A DNA stretch of 64,000 nucleotides from Halioglobus maricola (GCF_009388985.1 NZ_CP036422.1:310001-374000); one strand, 5' to 3'; positions 8,428 through 17,965 are shown, counted from the stretch's first letter. Notes: generated from the letters alone by a model not told the origin. Program-made: numbers and translations.

Positions 8428-9901
8428 CAGTATGCATGAATCTGACCTAGTCCCATTTAACACGACGAGCCCACCGGCTGGGCCCTGGCTGATTTTCGCT
8501 CCCCATTACGACGATGAGTCCTTTGGAATGGGTGGTAGCATTCTCCAGGCGGTGTCTCAGGGCCACGATGTCGACATTGTCTTCATGACGAATGGAGCTG
8601 GGGGCGGCACTGGTAGTGAGAACGAAGTGACGGCGATTCGCGAGAAAGAAGCTGTCTCAGCGTGTGAATATATGGGCGTAAAAGGTTATAGATTTTTGCG
8701 ACAGGACGACAGGCAGCTAGAGCTGAGTAGTCAGCTTGTAGAATCTATTGCAGGTATTATTCGCGAGCTCAGACCTGCCTCAGTATTCTTCCCGTCTCCT
8801 CTGGAATATCACCCGGATCATCGCGCTACTGCCGAAATTGTCTGGGCATCAGTTCAAACGCTCCAAGGAAATAGTCCCCGACTCTTTTCGTATGACATCG
8901 GCAATCAAGGGCCCTGTAATGTTCTCCTGGATATCAGTGCCTTCAGAGAGAGAAAGCGACAACTGATGTCTCGCTATGTGTCGCAGGTAACGAAACACCG
9001 TTACATTGAGCTGGTTGAGGCATTGAATATATCGAGAACCTTCACTCTGCCTGAGCAATGCGATGCGGCGGAAAGTTTTTTCGAGTTCAAGTATCACCCT
9101 GGACTAACCATTCAACACGCGATGGAAAGTTGGATGGCAAGGTTTTTCGAGGAAAGTGAGCCCCATAACAGGCTGGTATCTGTCATAGTCCGAACGAAAA
9201 ACAGGCGTGAGATGTTGAATCATTCGATCGCGTCCCTCGCGCAGCAATCACACCAGAAAATGGAGTTGATCATTGTCAATGATGGGGGAGAAGATGTTGA
9301 AGATCTGGTGTCGGAATACACTCAGGTCTTTCACTCCGTCAAATACATATCATGGCCATCTGGACGAGGCCGCTCCGCAGCGGCTAACGCTGGCATGGAT
9401 ATGGTCACTGGCGACTTTTTCCTGTTTCTTGATGATGATGATTGGTTTGACGCAGGTCATGTAAGAAACTTGTTAACGGCCCTGGAAAGTTCCAACAGCC
9501 TGGTGGCTTACTCCGGAGTGAAAACGATAGCTACTGACCCAGCCTCGGACTCTGATGGTCGCGTATTTAGCGAGCCGTTTGATCGACTTAAGCTCTATAG
9601 CAATAACTACATACCCATTCATGCAGCTTTGATTGATGCCTCGGTGCTAGACACTGGGTGTCGCTTTGACGAAAACCTTGACGTCTATGAAGATTGGGAT
9701 TTCTGGTTGCAACTATGCCAAATCTCTCCAGATTTTATTCACGTTGATATAGTTAGCGCATACTATCGTGTAGGTGGTGCACATGGTTTCGGTCTACGTG
9801 GAGGACGCGAGGACCTTCGGAGGATGATCTACGCACGCTGGTGCAAGACCTGGCGCTTGGACGATATAACAGAGCTTTTGACAAGGCTGGAAAAGCATTG
9901 A
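8411..9901 (+). CDS. PIG-L deacetylase fused to a GT2 glycosyltransferase
   Basis: A 496-residue bifunctional protein. Residues about 20-240 are a PIG-L/LmbE zinc deacetylase: PHYDDESF (His32, Asp34/Asp35) and HPDH (His134, His137) supply the metal ligands and catalytic Asp. From about 255 a GT2 glycosyltransferase follows (VSVIVRTKNRREML, LIIVNDGGED, FFLFLDDDDWF). Such a fusion would remove an acetyl from an N-acetylated sugar and transfer a sugar on the same intermediate. The neighbouring GNAT gene makes a deacetylate/re-acylate sequence plausible. Start is ATG 8411 or 8432; neither has a strong ribosome site. The stop overlaps the next gene's TTG start (TTGA). Confidence 0.88.
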   Translation: MPSSSNSMHESDLVPFNTTSPPAGPWLIFAPHYDDESFGMGGSILQAVSQGHDVDIVFMTNGAGGGTGSENEVTAIREKEAVSACEYMGVKGYRFLRQDDRQLELSSQLVESIAGIIRELRPASVFFPSPLEYHPDHRATAEIVWASVQTLQGNSPRLFSYDIGNQGPCNVLLDISAFRERKRQLMSRYVSQVTKHRYIELVEALNISRTFTLPEQCDAAESFFEFKYHPGLTIQHAMESWMARFFEESEPHNRLVSVIVRTKNRREMLNHSIASLAQQSHQKMELIIVNDGGEDVEDLVSEYTQVFHSVKYISWPSGRGRSAAANAGMDMVTGDFFLFLDDDDWFDAGHVRNLLTALESSNSLVAYSGVKTIATDPASDSDGRVFSEPFDRLKLYSNNYIPIHAALIDASVLDTGCRFDENLDVYEDWDFWLQLCQISPDFIHVDIVSAYYRVGGAHGFGLRGGREDLRRMIYARWCKTWRLDDITELLTRLEKH

Positions 9902-11013
9902 CTGCTGAGATTCAAGCTCGGATTTCAAGCCCAGCAACTCGATCGAACGTGATTGTTGAACCTTATCTTCACGTGCAGGCCGAGACGATATATAACCCGA
10001 TTAACGATCGGGTTTACGAGAAAAATAGCCCCGGATTTTCGAAGCTTGAGCGTTTGCTTAAGGATCCATCTGGCCTAGCTGAGCTAGAGGTGGAGCAATG
10101 CAATAAGTGGCTGCGAGATGGTTGGCTGATCATTGATGATGACACCCGAGATCGTCGCTTTAGCTTGAAATACGTTTCCTTTGAAGCTAATTCCAACTGT
10201 AACCAGCGTTGCTATTTTTGTCCTGTCTCTGAGGGACCTCGTGAGTCCTTGGTTATGCCGATGGAAGCCTATCAGGAAATCATTCATAAGCTGCTGCCGT
10301 ACCGGGATACATTAGAGGCCGTCTTTCTATTCATTTTCAATGAGCCGACCCTGGACCCGCTCCTTCTTGAGCGTATAGCCCTGCTAAAACGGTGCGAATT
10401 ACCAATAGCCGTCAACAGCAACGCCACCGGCCTTACGCCTGATTTGGCGGAGAAAATAATCGAACTGGGAGGGTTAGATTTCCTTTCCATCAATCTATCT
10501 ACACTCGACCCTGCTCAGTATCGTGAAGATCGTGGTCTCGACCATCTACCGGTGGTGCTCAAAAATATGGACTACATATCGAATAGACCACTAGCAAAAA
10601 TAATGCGAATCGCCGTGTTGGGTAATCAGGATATTATCCACCAGCAGCAATTAGCACGTATTAGAAAGCGATTTATGAATACGCGCTTTGACGTCCAAGA
10701 TTATGGGTTGGTGGCGCGAACTGGTGAAGCGGCGAGCCGAAAGGCTGGCCCCAATGAAGCCCAGCGACCGGTGGGCTGTGACAATCTCGGATCCAGGTTG
10801 CTGCAACATTTGCATATAAATGCTGATGGTTCTTGTACGATCTGTTGCGAAGATTATCTGGGGCGCTATCTACTTGAAAGCCTACTGCATCAGTCCCCCA
10901 GAGATATTCTTACAAGTGAAAAAGTCGCGCAGCTGCGTCGATGGACCTATGGGTTGGAGCATCCACCAGCTGATTATATATGCAGAAGTTGTGAGGCTGC
11001 CCTAACGGAATGA
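9898..11013 (+). CDS. Radical SAM/SPASM-domain enzyme
   Basis: A protein of about 371 residues with the radical SAM 4Fe-4S motif CNQRCYFC (Cys101, Cys105, Cys108 from TTG 9898) in the context FEANSNCNQRCYFCP. The C-terminal part has the cysteines of a SPASM-type auxiliary cluster domain (GSCTICCEDYLG and CRSC near the end). Members modify peptides, or epimerise or dehydrogenate sugars and small molecules. Within a glycosyltransferase operon a sugar or glycan-linked substrate is more likely than a peptide, and no precursor peptide was seen beside it. TTG 9898 overlaps the previous stop as TTGA, the same coupling as at 3153; GTG 9841 is an in-frame alternative. Confidence 0.85.
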   Translation: MTAEIQARISSPATRSNVIVEPYLHVQAETIYNPINDRVYEKNSPGFSKLERLLKDPSGLAELEVEQCNKWLRDGWLIIDDDTRDRRFSLKYVSFEANSNCNQRCYFCPVSEGPRESLVMPMEAYQEIIHKLLPYRDTLEAVFLFIFNEPTLDPLLLERIALLKRCELPIAVNSNATGLTPDLAEKIIELGGLDFLSINLSTLDPAQYREDRGLDHLPVVLKNMDYISNRPLAKIMRIAVLGNQDIIHQQQLARIRKRFMNTRFDVQDYGLVARTGEAASRKAGPNEAQRPVGCDNLGSRLLQHLHINADGSCTICCEDYLGRYLLESLLHQSPRDILTSEKVAQLRRWTYGLEHPPADYICRSCEAALTE

Positions 11014-12011
11014 AGATTCTATACGTGCTGGCGGAGCCCACCCTGGGTGGTGGGGTCAAGGTCGTATTTCAGCATGCTGATTTGCTTTCAAAACTCGGTC
11101 ATAGCGTACACATACTGGGCAATGGTGACAGGCCAGATTGGGTCGCAGCCCATGTTGGCTACAGCAATCTAATGAAAGGCTGTCTTGGTATTCCGGTGCA
11201 GGACCTTGTGATTGCCACCTACTGGACAACCGTGAAATTTGCAGAGCAACTGATGCTGGGTCCGGTCGTTCATTTCTGCCAGGGATATGAAGGCGGCCTT
11301 GTACACATGGAGGGGCATCTACAGGAGATCTATAGCGCTTACTCGCGGCCATCTCCTGTTTTGGTTGTCTCTCCTCACTTGGGCGACTTGATGAAATCTC
11401 AGTTTAAGAGACCTTCGTTTTTGACGCCGCCCTCTATCGATCTAAACTTCAAGCCGAGACTTAGGTTTTTTCCACAGGAGCGCCCAATCGTCCTGGTGCA
11501 CGGTATCTATGAAGCAGAGTCGAAAAATGTAAAAACCGCACTGCGGGCGATGCAAATTCTCAGAGAGGACGGGTTTGATTTTACATTGTGGAGAATATCC
11601 ACTTTTCCCTTATCCCGTGAGGAAACTTGTATCATAAGGCCTGATCGATATATGCAAAATTGTCCACCTGAAACGGTCGCGCAGTTAACGAGAAAAGTGG
11701 ACATCGCTCTCTGCCCTTGTAATGAGAGCGAGGGATTTGGGCTGCCTTTACTCGAGGCCATGCAGAGCCAGGTTCCAGTAGTGGCAGCGGATACGCCAGC
11801 GAGCAGGTTTGTCACTCAGGGGATGTTAGAGCTTGTGCAAACCTATGACGCTCAAGCATACGCGCAGCAAGTCAAGTTGGCGCTCAGTCAGCCTGTAACC
11901 TGGCGGAAACTGCGCAAAGTTGGAGCCAGGGCGGCCCGAAGATTTAGTCCTGAGAATATCGCTCGAGAGCTTGATGTAGCTATTCAAAACGCACACCAAT
12001 TAGTACGGTGA
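11010..12011 (+). CDS. GT4-family glycosyltransferase
   Basis: A 333-residue GT-B glycosyltransferase. The N-terminus KILYVLAEPTLGGGVKVVFQHA has the glycine-rich loop, and NESEGFGLPLLEAMQSQVPVV is the C-terminal E-x7-E donor-binding motif. ATG 11010 overlaps the radical SAM stop (ATGA), so translation is probably coupled. It is shorter than most GT4 proteins but both lobes are present. Donor and acceptor are unknown; it should act on the same glycan as its neighbours. Confidence 0.86.
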   Translation: MKILYVLAEPTLGGGVKVVFQHADLLSKLGHSVHILGNGDRPDWVAAHVGYSNLMKGCLGIPVQDLVIATYWTTVKFAEQLMLGPVVHFCQGYEGGLVHMEGHLQEIYSAYSRPSPVLVVSPHLGDLMKSQFKRPSFLTPPSIDLNFKPRLRFFPQERPIVLVHGIYEAESKNVKTALRAMQILREDGFDFTLWRISTFPLSREETCIIRPDRYMQNCPPETVAQLTRKVDIALCPCNESEGFGLPLLEAMQSQVPVVAADTPASRFVTQGMLELVQTYDAQAYAQQVKLALSQPVTWRKLRKVGARAARRFSPENIARELDVAIQNAHQLVR

Positions 12012-13090
12012 AGCTTTCGGTCATCTACATCCACTACCATACAGAAGGATTGCTGGGTACTTCTATTAGGCACATGCTCGCGAGCCAGTTTAATCGGGAA
12101 CTCGCTGTAGAGTTTATTATTGTCGATAATGGGAGTTCCTGTTCTCTGGAAAAGCACATTCCTCAGTGTAACTATCGGCTCATAACACCTGGGAAAAACC
12201 TTGGCTATGCAGGTGGAATTAACCTGGCATTGACTTGCTCAGACGCCGAATATGTTTGTGTCTTGAATCCTGATGTATATCCTCAGCCAGAATGCCTCCC
12301 ACTTTTATTGAGTGAGGCCATTGCAAGGAAGGGGATTGTTGGTCCTCGCATGTATATAGATCCCGGTTGCAGGATGCTCTTACCGTGCAACGAGGAGCGT
12401 ACCAGACAAGCAGAATTTTTCAGGACGATAGGAACTCGGAGCAGTTGGCTTTTGCAGCATGCGAGGCATCGATGGCGCCACCATCAGCGCACATTTATGG
12501 AGGCTAGAACGCCTGTGGAAAGCCATGATTTAAGTGGTGCGATGTTAGTTTTCTCGCGGGAAATATACGACTCTGTTGGGCGGTTTGATGAACGTTTCCA
12601 GTTGTATTTCGAAGAAAGTGATTGGTTGAAGCGAGCGAAGAGTGCTGGCGCCCCCGCGTTCTATATTCCATCAGCTGTTGCTCTTCACCTCTATAACCAA
12701 AGTGCCGTATCACAGAAATTCGCACAAAAGTGGATGGAAAATTCGACTTCGTTGTTCGCTCAACTACATTATGGAACGGCTTTTCGTCGCTTGATGTCAT
12801 TTCTTGCGAAGGAAAATCTTGAGCAGGAAAAGAGTGTCCATGAATTACTAGATATTGGCGAACTTAGCCTGAGAGATCTTTCCCAGCATCACTTTCCTGT
12901 GTCTGTGGAGCTGGCCGCCTACCCTGATGGTTTTCCGGGGCTTATTGAAATAGTTGGATATGGTGATCGAGACTATTGGGTTTTTTCTGCAGATGCATGG
13001 GAGACGCTAGCGACCGGGCATTATATTGTTCAGGTGGTTAGTTGGAGCGGGAAAGAACTAAGGCGATCGAAGGTCGCGCGGAATGTGTAA
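12008..13090 (+). CDS. GT2-family glycosyltransferase (rhamnosyltransferase-like)
   Basis: A 360-residue GT-A enzyme. FIIVDNGSS, NLGYAGGINLAL and VCVLNPDVYPQP are the successive donor and metal-binding motifs of the WbbL-type GT2 branch, and FDERFQLYFEESDWLKR is the acceptor-side ED motif. GTG 12008 overlaps the preceding stop (GTGA). The last 80 or so residues after the GT fold are not recognised. It probably adds rhamnose or a similar deoxysugar; that assignment rests on family resemblance only. Confidence 0.86.
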   Translation: MKLSVIYIHYHTEGLLGTSIRHMLASQFNRELAVEFIIVDNGSSCSLEKHIPQCNYRLITPGKNLGYAGGINLALTCSDAEYVCVLNPDVYPQPECLPLLLSEAIARKGIVGPRMYIDPGCRMLLPCNEERTRQAEFFRTIGTRSSWLLQHARHRWRHHQRTFMEARTPVESHDLSGAMLVFSREIYDSVGRFDERFQLYFEESDWLKRAKSAGAPAFYIPSAVALHLYNQSAVSQKFAQKWMENSTSLFAQLHYGTAFRRLMSFLAKENLEQEKSVHELLDIGELSLRDLSQHHFPVSVELAAYPDGFPGLIEIVGYGDRDYWVFSADAWETLATGHYIVQVVSWSGKELRRSKVARNV

Positions 13091-14219
13091 AGATATGGCC
13101 AAGAATTCGCTGTCTATACGGAAGATTATGCTTGAGGAATCGGCTAGTTCTCCAGACTTTCAATACTTGTTGAGACAAGTGGAGACAGAAGCCCTTAAAG
13201 TCTTCGATGAAGTCGTTGTCGCTACGCTTGTCCCCGGAAGGGTCTACCAACCTGTTGATACAACCCATATCTTGCTGATCGATGAGCAGAATGTGTATGT
13301 GTCAGCGGCAAGCTTTGAGAAAATGTTGGCCTGCGATTCGGAGATATGCCTACCTTTGAGTTTCAATGCACTTTCTGGCGCTGCTCTGGTGGAAGGAGTG
13401 CATACGCAAAGGCATTACGAGCGGGCAGAGCGCCTATTGGAAGCTTGTGCGGTGCCCGATGATGAAGAACGAAGCGGGATTCATGTTGCACTATACAAAG
13501 CTGAGACATTCAATAAAGAGTGCCGAGGTCAGATGATAGACAATGTGCACGCTTACCAGAGTGCTTCTGAGGCATGCGAGACTGCCACTGCTGGATTCTA
13601 CTACTTGTTCAGTGATTACTACGGTAATCAGCGTCTGGATATATTGGATAGACTGCCCGTCGATGCGCAAACAGTTCTTGAGGTTGGTTGCGGTCGTGGA
13701 CTAACAGGCAAGGCCATCAAAGAACTCCATAATTGTCATGTAACAGGCATTGAGTTGAATCCAGAGGTGGCAGAAGAGGCACGGAATCACTTAGATGCAG
13801 TTATTTGCGCAAATGTGGAAGATCTTCAAATTTCCCAAAACTATGATGTCATCATAGCTACTGAACTATTCGAGCACTTGGTAAACCCCGAAGAGTTTCT
13901 CGTGAAGAGCTATGATGCCTTGAATTCGGGAGGCTGCCTTATCCTGACTGTTCCTAATGTCGGTCACTATCAGGTCGTTGAAGATTTGCTTGCAGGGCGT
14001 TGGGATTATGTAGCCTCGGGATTGTTGTGCTATACGCATCTTCGCTTCTTCACACAAAGTACGCTCGAGGATTGGTGTATTCGTTCGCCGTATACAGAGT
14101 ATTCCATTGAACGACAAACAGGTGACCTGCCGGAGCGGGTGAGTCGGTGGTCTCAGGTCGCAGAAACTGACCAAGAAAGCCTATCGACCTTGGGATTCTA
14201 TGTACGGCTAGTCAAATAG
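13083..14219 (+). CDS. SAM-dependent methyltransferase, last gene of the glycan operon
   Basis: A 378-residue protein. Residues about 195-330 form a class I methyltransferase: VLEVGCGRGLTGKAI is SAM motif I, VTGIELNPEVAEEA the acidic loop and YDVIIATELFEHLVNPEEFL motif II/post-II; LNSGGCLILTVPN follows. The first 190 residues are not recognised. It probably methylates a sugar or a glycan end, which in other systems caps chain growth. It overlaps the GT2 gene by 8 bases; AAGG lies about 10 bases upstream of ATG 13083. No clear terminator hairpin was seen in the 67 bases before the convergent gene. Confidence 0.83.
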   Translation: MCKDMAKNSLSIRKIMLEESASSPDFQYLLRQVETEALKVFDEVVVATLVPGRVYQPVDTTHILLIDEQNVYVSAASFEKMLACDSEICLPLSFNALSGAALVEGVHTQRHYERAERLLEACAVPDDEERSGIHVALYKAETFNKECRGQMIDNVHAYQSASEACETATAGFYYLFSDYYGNQRLDILDRLPVDAQTVLEVGCGRGLTGKAIKELHNCHVTGIELNPEVAEEARNHLDAVICANVEDLQISQNYDVIIATELFEHLVNPEEFLVKSYDALNSGGCLILTVPNVGHYQVVEDLLAGRWDYVASGLLCYTHLRFFTQSTLEDWCIRSPYTEYSIERQTGDLPERVSRWSQVAETDQESLSTLGFYVRLVK

Positions 14220-14286
14220 ATTTTCTGAGCGTTGGCAGCGAAGCCACATGTGCAACTTTCTTTCGAATCTACTAGATCCCGTACGT

Positions 14287-15546
14287 TCAATACAGGTCCT
14301 TTCTATTGGCTAGAAACTCGCTGGCTATTTGACGATAGACTTTAGCGAAATCCCAGAATTCCTCGGTATTGATATTGGCGTTTACAGCAATAACGGCTTT
14401 GAACTCAGGGATAACAATTAGCCAGCTCTGGCCACCCCGCGACACACCGCCGTGATGATAGGTCGAGGTCGTTTCACCGCCGATGTCATAGGAGCCCCGG
14501 CGCCAGCCGAGGGCATATTTTTGCTCGTTTATTTCGCCATTTGTCAGTCTCTGAGGCTGCCAGATCTGGCTGACAATGTCAGAGCGCAAATAGTTTGGGT
14601 TAAAGTAGCCCGAACCCAGGCGAACCAGATCACTGGATGTCGAAATAAAGCCGCCGCCCGCCAGGCGGTGGCTCAGGTCGACTTTGCGCCATTCGCGCAG
14701 TTTTCCCGGTTCCAGCGCTTCATCTCGCCAGTAGGGAGTAGCTAGTTGTTTCCCGTCTCCGTTCATCGTGGTCGCGTGCATCTGCAGGGGCCCTAGGACC
14801 TGATGCTCGACCCATTGTTGGTACTCAACCTTACTTGCCCTTTGCATGAAGGCACTCAGTAGTACGGTACCCAGGCTGGAATAGCTGAAGCTTTCTCCCG
14901 GCACAGATAGCAAGGGAGTGTCGTCAAACAAGCTGACAGCGTCTTCGACATCATCGTAGTGCTTTTGTAAGCTCATGAAGTGATAGAGACCGGCAATATC
15001 TTTTGTGTCTCTGTAGTGAGGTAGCCCTGCCATATGTGAGGCTAACTGGCGCGGTGTTATTTGACCCCATTGTGGATTAGGTGTGGGCTGCAATACGCTA
15101 TTGAGCGGTTGATCCAGATCGATCAGGTCGGCCTGCATCATTCTGCCCAGTGCGGTGCCGGTTAGTGCTTTGGAAGTACTGCCAATCCTGAACTGGGTAT
15201 CGACTGTGGCCGGTTGCCGGCTTTGCAAATCGGCCCATCCGGCGGCGCCTGCCCATACATGTTCGCCATCTATGGCAACAGCTGCGGTGATGGCCGGGGC
15301 ATTGATGAGTTTTCTATGCCGCACAAGCGCCGCCAGAGCCAGATCCCCTGCCTTGGCATAGTCGGGATTGCCTAAAACTTGCTGCTGGGGAGCGTCCGCC
15401 GTAAACGACATCCAACCAATGGGAAGGTGCGGCCACCCTTTCTGGTGGCTCATAAACCCATACAAGGGCCACAACATAGTGATAATCCAAAGAAATACAC
15501 CAGCCGAAATAGACCGGATTAGCAGGTTTCGTTTCAGCAGAATCAT
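14287..15546 (-). CDS. Beta-lactamase-family serine hydrolase, membrane-anchored
   Basis: A 419-residue protein with an N-terminal hydrophobic segment (residues about 9-30, a signal anchor). The catalytic SxxK is in FRIGSTSKALTG, the second motif is FSYSSLG (YxS) and HHGGVSRG fits the third (HxG) motif of class C/esterase-type serine hydrolases. Such proteins act as esterases or peptidases in the periplasm; resistance to beta-lactams is not implied. The AraC-type regulator gene lies upstream on the same strand with a 131-base gap and is a candidate controller. It converges with the glycan operon. Confidence 0.87.
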   Translation of the reverse strand: MILLKRNLLIRSISAGVFLWIITMLWPLYGFMSHQKGWPHLPIGWMSFTADAPQQQVLGNPDYAKAGDLALAALVRHRKLINAPAITAAVAIDGEHVWAGAAGWADLQSRQPATVDTQFRIGSTSKALTGTALGRMMQADLIDLDQPLNSVLQPTPNPQWGQITPRQLASHMAGLPHYRDTKDIAGLYHFMSLQKHYDDVEDAVSLFDDTPLLSVPGESFSYSSLGTVLLSAFMQRASKVEYQQWVEHQVLGPLQMHATTMNGDGKQLATPYWRDEALEPGKLREWRKVDLSHRLAGGGFISTSSDLVRLGSGYFNPNYLRSDIVSQIWQPQRLTNGEINEQKYALGWRRGSYDIGGETTSTYHHGGVSRGGQSWLIVIPEFKAVIAVNANINTEEFWDFAKVYRQIASEFLANRKDLY

Positions 15547-15677
15547 TCTCAGCTCTCAGATAATTGCGGTTGTAAATACTGCAGTAGAGCGTGCTGTAGA
15601 GAGCTGGAAAGCGCCTATCAAAAACGAAAAATGATCGTGCAATTTCTAAATATCTAATTAAAACAGCCGCTTATGAT

Positions 15678-16736
15678 CTACGTTTGTGCTCGGTAACTAC
15701 TGGGTGAAACCCCGTATGATTCTTTGAAGGCGCGATTAAATGAAGAAATCGAGCCGTAGCCAAGGTCATAGGCCAGGTCAGTTATGGCGAGATCCTCGTT
15801 TTCTGTGAGCAACTTGCAGGCCAAAGGTAGTCGGTGGTCGTTCAAGTAGTTCGAAAAGTTTCGATACCCAAGACATTGGTTGATCAAACTGCGTAAGCGA
15901 TGCTCCTGTGTGTTCAGTCGCTCCGCCAGCCGGGTCAGTGTGAGTCGAGATTCAGTGAAACCCTGATCATTCATGAATGCTATCAATTGTTGGTAGAGCG
16001 CCTGATGTTGCACAGGAATCTCACTCGCAGTGACAGCAAGGGCAGGGCTTGGCTCCGCTTCTGATTTTGGTTCCTGATCTCTATTCGCTTCTGTCAGAAA
16101 GAATACGCCTAGCGCAGTGGACAAGGAAAGCAGTAGCCCTGCCCCTGTGATAGAACCTATCTCACTGCGCATAAAAATGGCGCCGCTGATCTCGCTTGTT
16201 ATAAATATGGCCATAACAGCACAGGCGGAAATGATTAGCATCGCGCGTAGGCGGCGCCGGGCATCGACGAGGTCATCACGCCATTGGCCAATACAAAGAT
16301 AGACCAGGTGACAGCCCGCTACGACAGCGAGCCAGTGATTCACGTCGTGATAAATACCCTGGCCTTCAAGAACGATAAAGAAATAGGCGTGCCAGATAAG
16401 GTATATGCCTCCAACGAGCCCCCACCAGCTTTGCAGGCGAATGGGCCGTGCCAGATCCGAAAGGCTAAGAGCGCCATAGGCCCAGAAAACAAATGGCAGA
16501 GCATCAGTGAAGGCGAGCAAAACAGGGCGTAGCTGCAGAATCCATGGGGGCCGATAGTTGCCCGTCAGTAGAAGGGCGCAGGTGCAGCAAAACAGCAGGC
16601 AAATGAGTAGCAATCGTTCGGCGTCAACTCGTCGATGTCGAACTGGCTGCCATGCGGCTAGACAAATGAAAAGCAGCAGCTGCCCAAGGCACATCAAGCG
16701 CAGGCTGAAGTCAATCGCGACAAGTTCCGGCATCAA
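15678..16736 (-). CDS. AraC-type regulator with an N-terminal multi-spanning membrane domain
   Basis: A 352-residue protein. Residues about 8-215 contain six or seven hydrophobic segments (for example MCLGQLLLFICLAAW and GAGLLLSLSTALGVFFL), so the N-terminus is a membrane sensor. The last 85 residues are a typical AraC/XylS double helix-turn-helix: LTLTRLAERLNTQEHRLRSL and AITDLAYDLGYGSISSFNRAF, then YGVSPSSYR. It should bind DNA from the membrane. The serine hydrolase gene just downstream is a likely target. Its start lies 12 bases below the stop of the sulfotransferase gene at 16749. Confidence 0.87.
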   Translation of the reverse strand: MMPELVAIDFSLRLMCLGQLLLFICLAAWQPVRHRRVDAERLLLICLLFCCTCALLLTGNYRPPWILQLRPVLLAFTDALPFVFWAYGALSLSDLARPIRLQSWWGLVGGIYLIWHAYFFIVLEGQGIYHDVNHWLAVVAGCHLVYLCIGQWRDDLVDARRRLRAMLIISACAVMAIFITSEISGAIFMRSEIGSITGAGLLLSLSTALGVFFLTEANRDQEPKSEAEPSPALAVTASEIPVQHQALYQQLIAFMNDQGFTESRLTLTRLAERLNTQEHRLRSLINQCLGYRNFSNYLNDHRLPLACKLLTENEDLAITDLAYDLGYGSISSFNRAFKESYGVSPSSYRAQT

Positions 16737-16748
16737 GGGTCCCAGTGA

Positions 16749-17501
16749 TCAGCTGCCGGAACTCTGGCGTAGCAATTGTTTTATGCTATTCCGAATTACT
16801 TTTCTCAAAGGCAAATTTTTGGTGAACACTAGTTTGTACCCAAGAGCATTGAAGTCTTCTTTGTAGCAACGATAAATTAGCTGCACTGTCTTCAAGTCCA
16901 GCTGCTGGGTCCAGTATTTCTTCTTCGATTTTGATCCATGATCCCGAATTTTCGGTTCGACGTAGTCGAGTTTTAGATCGGATAAAACATGTGACCAGTC
17001 GGAATCAAAATGCTCAACTTTCATACAGTAATTTAGGCGTACTTCGGGATTAATTTTCAACCCTGAGTTGAGGTATGACTCAGCTGAAAAATCGAAATAA
17101 TCCTTCTGAGCGGCACAGGTGTGGAAAACATCAAACTCACTCAGCCCGATCTCTTTTGCGATTTCGAAAATCTCAGATCTATCTGTTCCTCGCCTAAAAT
17201 GTTGCCTTGTGATAAGAACTCGTTCCAAATATTCTCGAAAGCTGAGAGTTTGTCTTTTGTAAAATTCCTTGGATTCATGTGATCTATTACTATGATTGTA
17301 GGCAGACAAAATTCGGGTGATTGGGTGTCGAACTTGGCCGAATACATAATAATCACTGTGTTGATTCAAGGCATTGGCAAGCCGCTCCCACCTTAAATGC
17401 GGAGAGGTGAATTCGTCATGGAAGGACTGAGAGCGTGAAATAGTTGTGCCTCCAGCTTTTGGAACGTGAATAAATATGCACTTGTATTTGTGGCTAATCA
17501 A
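16749..17501 (-). CDS. Sulfotransferase family protein
   Basis: A 250-residue PAPS-dependent sulfotransferase. CIFIHVPKAGGTTIS is the 5'-phosphosulfate-binding loop and FGQVRHPITRILSAYNHS the 3'-phosphate-binding segment. The C-terminal part is basic and less conserved. The coding sequence looks more A/T-rich than its neighbours, which may point to separate acquisition. It is the second sulfotransferase in the first 18 kb, in keeping with a sulfated surface polymer. The substrate is unknown. Confidence 0.84.
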   Translation of the reverse strand: MISHKYKCIFIHVPKAGGTTISRSQSFHDEFTSPHLRWERLANALNQHSDYYVFGQVRHPITRILSAYNHSNRSHESKEFYKRQTLSFREYLERVLITRQHFRRGTDRSEIFEIAKEIGLSEFDVFHTCAAQKDYFDFSAESYLNSGLKINPEVRLNYCMKVEHFDSDWSHVLSDLKLDYVEPKIRDHGSKSKKKYWTQQLDLKTVQLIYRCYKEDFNALGYKLVFTKNLPLRKVIRNSIKQLLRQSSGS

Positions 17502-17965
17502 TTTTCTTACCTGACATGAATCTTGCCAGCGTGGGTGCCTGCTATTTGAGAGCTAAGATGGTATCTCTATGTGAGGCTTGAGAGGCGGGCGCCCAGCCTT
17601 ATCAATAGTAAAAAAGGCGCTTCCTCGTAGTTAAGAAGTCTACTCCAAAATCTACTTGCAGCGCGAATTTTGGCTAGACCGCAGATTTCCCGCTACGGGC
17701 AGCTACACGGCAGCGTGGGCATTACGCTGTAGCTTGAATCGCATTCGCCTGCGATTTTATTGAGGGAATTTTTGGTGACGGATTTCTAGTCGTGTTCCTG
17801 CGAGCTCTCTGCCAGCGCCGACACGGTGAAAGTGCGTAGGCGAGCGCCGGAACTTACAACAAAACTGGGGTGAACTGTGTGGCGTCGAAGGGTAAGGGCC
17901 ATGCAGTTAGATTCGCTAGCAGCGACTTCTGTTTAAGTTGGAATATCCAGTCGCACCCGTGGATG
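17502..17965. other. Intergenic stretch with adjacent hairpins
   Basis: There is no convincing gene here. AGCTACA at 17701-17707 pairs with TGTAGCT at 17728-17734, with an inner CAGCGT/ACGCTG alternative pairing (17711-17716 and 17724-17729). Directly after, AATCGCA (17737-17743) pairs with TGCGATT (17750-17756) and is followed by TTAT, resembling a plus-strand terminator. Both flanking genes are on the minus strand, so a plus-strand terminator has no obvious owner. Confidence 0.4.

Noticed and set aside
9898..11013. RiPP (modified peptide) system suggested by the radical SAM/SPASM enzyme
   Set aside because: No small precursor gene, peptidase or exporter lies beside it; all neighbours are glycan enzymes.
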